Notes under the pieces: generated by a model | The model's input: the letters and a program-made list of their open reading frames with translations, nothing else | Told to the model about the DNA's origin: nothing | Databases searched by the model: none | Position numbers and translations under genes: made by a program | Part shown: positions 6,783 through 8,062 of the stretch, piece by piece | How the letters are laid out: each line of letters opens with the position of its first letter | How positions within the stretch are numbered: position 1 is the stretch's first letter | Source: Victivallales bacterium | Lineage (GTDB): Bacteria; Verrucomicrobiota; Lentisphaeria; Oligosphaerales; Oligosphaeraceae | Assembly (NCBI GenBank): GCA_017615955.1 | Contig: JAFZZD010000083.1 | Span: 1 to 8,062, forward strand | Reading direction: 5' to 3' | DNA length: 8,062 nt

Positions 6783-7978
6783 CAGAATGTCTTCTTTGCA
6801 AACTGAACAAAGAAATCTGCTGTTTCCTGCATGCTGGCCAATGGCAGTCTTTCATTGGCTGAATGCGCACCTTTGCCGGCAAGACCTAGAATGGCAATGG
6901 GAACACCCATCTTCTTGAAGTGGCGCGCATCCGTGGCGCCTGACAGGTGGCTCCAGGTGATTTCACGCCCTTTGAAAAACGCCTCCAACTCCTTTTTGAT
7001 GTTCTGAAGCGCTGGGGCGTCCTGGTTGCAGTTCACAGGTTCGCTTGTCCCGAGAATGGTGACTTCCATCCCTGTGATTTTCTTGACTAAGTCAATGGTC
7101 TTTTCCACATCGCCATCTTTGGTGACACGGAAATTAAGCGTCATGCTTGCCTTGTCTGGGATCTGGTTGTGGGTTGAACCTGCGTGGAATTGGCAAAGGG
7201 CCATTGAATTGTATTCCAGAAGATTGCCTTTCAAGTCTGGCTTTGGCCAGGCGTCCCTCAATTTGACGTATGCGTTGATAAGCTCGTCAATGCAGTTCTT
7301 GACGCGCCATGGCGCCGCCGAATGGCCTGTCTGCCCTTTGGCTGTCACAGTCATGGAAATTATGCCCTTTTGCGAGATGGCGATTTTGTAGTTGTCCGCA
7401 TCCACGACGGCAATGAATTTGGCGCCTTCTCCATAGCCGCGGGCCACCATTTCAGCCGTGGTCTTGCCGCCGATTTCCTCATCGCCGCTGAAAATGCAGG
7501 AGACTGCCTTGCCTGAATCCTTTAGGCGCACCAGTGTCTGCGCAAGGCAGACTGTGCATCCCATGCAGTCGGACGTGCCTCTTCCATAGATGACGCCGCC
7601 CTTGATTTCAGGTGTGTACTGGCTTTCATTAATGGCGGGCACCACGTCAATGTGGGAATTCAGCAGAAAGTCCGTCTTCTTGCCCTTGACTGTTGATGCA
7701 TAGAGCACCTTGTAGCCAAGACAATCCTCGACCGTGCAGTGGATGCCTTTTTCCTTGAGGAATGACGCCAGCACCTCGGTGGCGCGGCTGACCGCCGCCG
7801 TGTCCGATGAAACAGGCCTGCATTGTATCAACTTCTTAAGCAAATCAACATAAACCTCATCTACTTTTGTTTCCTTCCTGGCGGAAACGAATGTTTCAGG
7901 TGTTTGGGGCTTTTTCAATTCCTGGCTTGGTGAGACCATTGCCAATAACAGTAATAAAGTCGCTAGATAAATACGCAT
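6782..7978 (-). CDS. Exported M20-family zinc metallopeptidase (ArgE/DapE/CPG2-like)
   Basis: A 398-aa hydrolase expected to cleave a peptide, dipeptide or N-acyl amino acid using two metal ions. The N-terminus is a Sec signal (1-18, leucine-rich core, no lipobox), so it should act outside the cytoplasm, unlike classical ArgE or DapE. Expected M20 landmarks are present: S-H109-I-D111 (metal ligand and activating Asp), G-R-G-T-S-D137 (bridging Asp), S-G-D-E167-E168 (catalytic base and ligand), D193 (ligand), G-H219-S-A-x-P and H-N-Q-I-P-D in the lid domain, and G-A-H372-S-A-N-E (final ligand). The usual D-M-K-G after the bridging Asp is D-C-M-G, within a C-x-x-C-x-x-C run (138, 141, 144); ten cysteines in all are present. 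Start ATG 7978 overlaps the upstream stop (TAATG) behind a strong AAGGAG. The upstream partial gene is a close paralogue. Substrate cannot be read from the sequence. Confidence 0.92.
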   Translation of the reverse strand: MRIYLATLLLLLAMVSPSQELKKPQTPETFVSARKETKVDEVYVDLLKKLIQCRPVSSDTAAVSRATEVLASFLKEKGIHCTVEDCLGYKVLYASTVKGKKTDFLLNSHIDVVPAINESQYTPEIKGGVIYGRGTSDCMGCTVCLAQTLVRLKDSGKAVSCIFSGDEEIGGKTTAEMVARGYGEGAKFIAVVDADNYKIAISQKGIISMTVTAKGQTGHSAAPWRVKNCIDELINAYVKLRDAWPKPDLKGNLLEYNSMALCQFHAGSTHNQIPDKASMTLNFRVTKDGDVEKTIDLVKKITGMEVTILGTSEPVNCNQDAPALQNIKKELEAFFKGREITWSHLSGATDARHFKKMGVPIAILGLAGKGAHSANERLPLASMQETADFFVQFAKKTF

Positions 7979-8062
7979 TAGAACTCCTTTTTTGCAAATA
8001 GTACGAAGAAATCGGCGGTTTCCTGCAGGCTTGACAAGGGCAGCTTCTCGTTGGCGCTATGC
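7978..8062 (-). CDS. C-terminus of a second, tandem M20-family metallopeptidase (partial)
   Basis: Only the last 27 codons and a TAA (7980-7978) lie in the window; the 5' part is beyond the right edge. The peptide starts H-S-A-N-E-K-L-P-L and ends F-A-K-K-E-F. It aligns without gaps to residues 372-398 of the complete M20 protein with 22 of 27 identical, including the final metal-ligand His and the following Glu. This is therefore the tail of a tandem paralogue in the same operon, directly upstream in the direction of transcription. Its stop codon shares a base with the next ATG. Because it is too short to stand as an ORF on its own, it is easily missed. Confidence 0.9.
   Translation of the reverse strand, partial: HSANEKLPLSSLQETADFFVLFAKKEF
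7984..7989 (-). promoter_or_regulatory. Strong ribosome-binding site for the complete M20 gene
   Basis: On the minus strand AAGGAG sits 5 nt before the ATG at 7978, within the last codons of the upstream paralogue. It is the best Shine-Dalgarno in the window and fixes the start. At the matching place before the 199-aa gene (start 6782) the sequence has drifted to AAGACA, while 15 of the 20 bases ending in ATG are the same at the two junctions. The ClpC-like gene has only a weaker GGAAAG about 11 nt before its ATG. Confidence 0.75.

Noticed and set aside
6782..7978. Naming the M20 enzyme argE, dapE or pepT
   Set aside because: Classical versions are cytosolic and key substrate residues cannot be assigned; the signal peptide and altered D-C-M-G motif argue against a direct name.

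Overview
The window looks like a chromosomal segment from a Gram-negative, diderm bacterium of moderate GC content. The best guess is the PVC group (Verrucomicrobiota, Lentisphaerota or Planctomycetota), for three reasons. A diverged pilus/secretion-type inner-membrane module of the kind known in this group lies beside a ClpC-type (not ClpA-type) double-ring AAA+ unfoldase. One protein has a lipobox signal peptide. The gap between the two gene blocks holds an 'ACGCAGAG'-rich palindromic repeat, a type I recall as scattered through intergenic DNA of many environmental bacteria including PVC genomes. The taxonomic call is inference.

Positions 1-2218 (+ strand) hold three tightly packed genes. 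First is the 3' part of a PilN-like protein. Next is a PilO/GspM-like protein with one membrane segment. Last is a PilP/GspC-like protein with a membrane anchor, a proline-rich linker and a small C-terminal beta domain. Together they look like the inner-membrane assembly platform of a type IV pilus or type II secretion-like machine. All three were assigned by architecture and local sequence pattern; they are too diverged for a secure family name.

Positions 2219-2414 lie between the convergent blocks. They hold a roughly 180-bp imperfect palindrome (2221-2403) with a smaller perfect 9-bp hairpin and T-run near its centre, a likely transcription terminator.

Positions 8062-2415 (- strand) hold an operon-like block of five genes. 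In transcription order they are: the last 27 codons of an M20-family metallopeptidase; a complete exported M20 paralogue of it; a 199-aa exported coiled-coil protein of unknown function; an 813-aa ClpC-like ATPase lacking the M-domain; and a predicted outer-membrane lipoprotein rich in long helices. The first four are joined by one-base stop/start overlaps (TAATG, TGATG, TAATG), so translational coupling is likely. The M20 enzyme and the non-homologous 199-aa protein begin with nearly the same signal peptide and have similar ribosome-binding regions, which points to duplication with a breakpoint in the leader.

The most noteworthy feature is the coupling of a cytosolic ClpC-like unfoldase, which has a long charged linker and a probable ClpP-docking LGF loop, to exported peptidases, an exported coiled-coil protein and a lipoprotein. 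Nothing in the sequence proves a joint function. Conservation of this gene order across genomes would be the deciding test.
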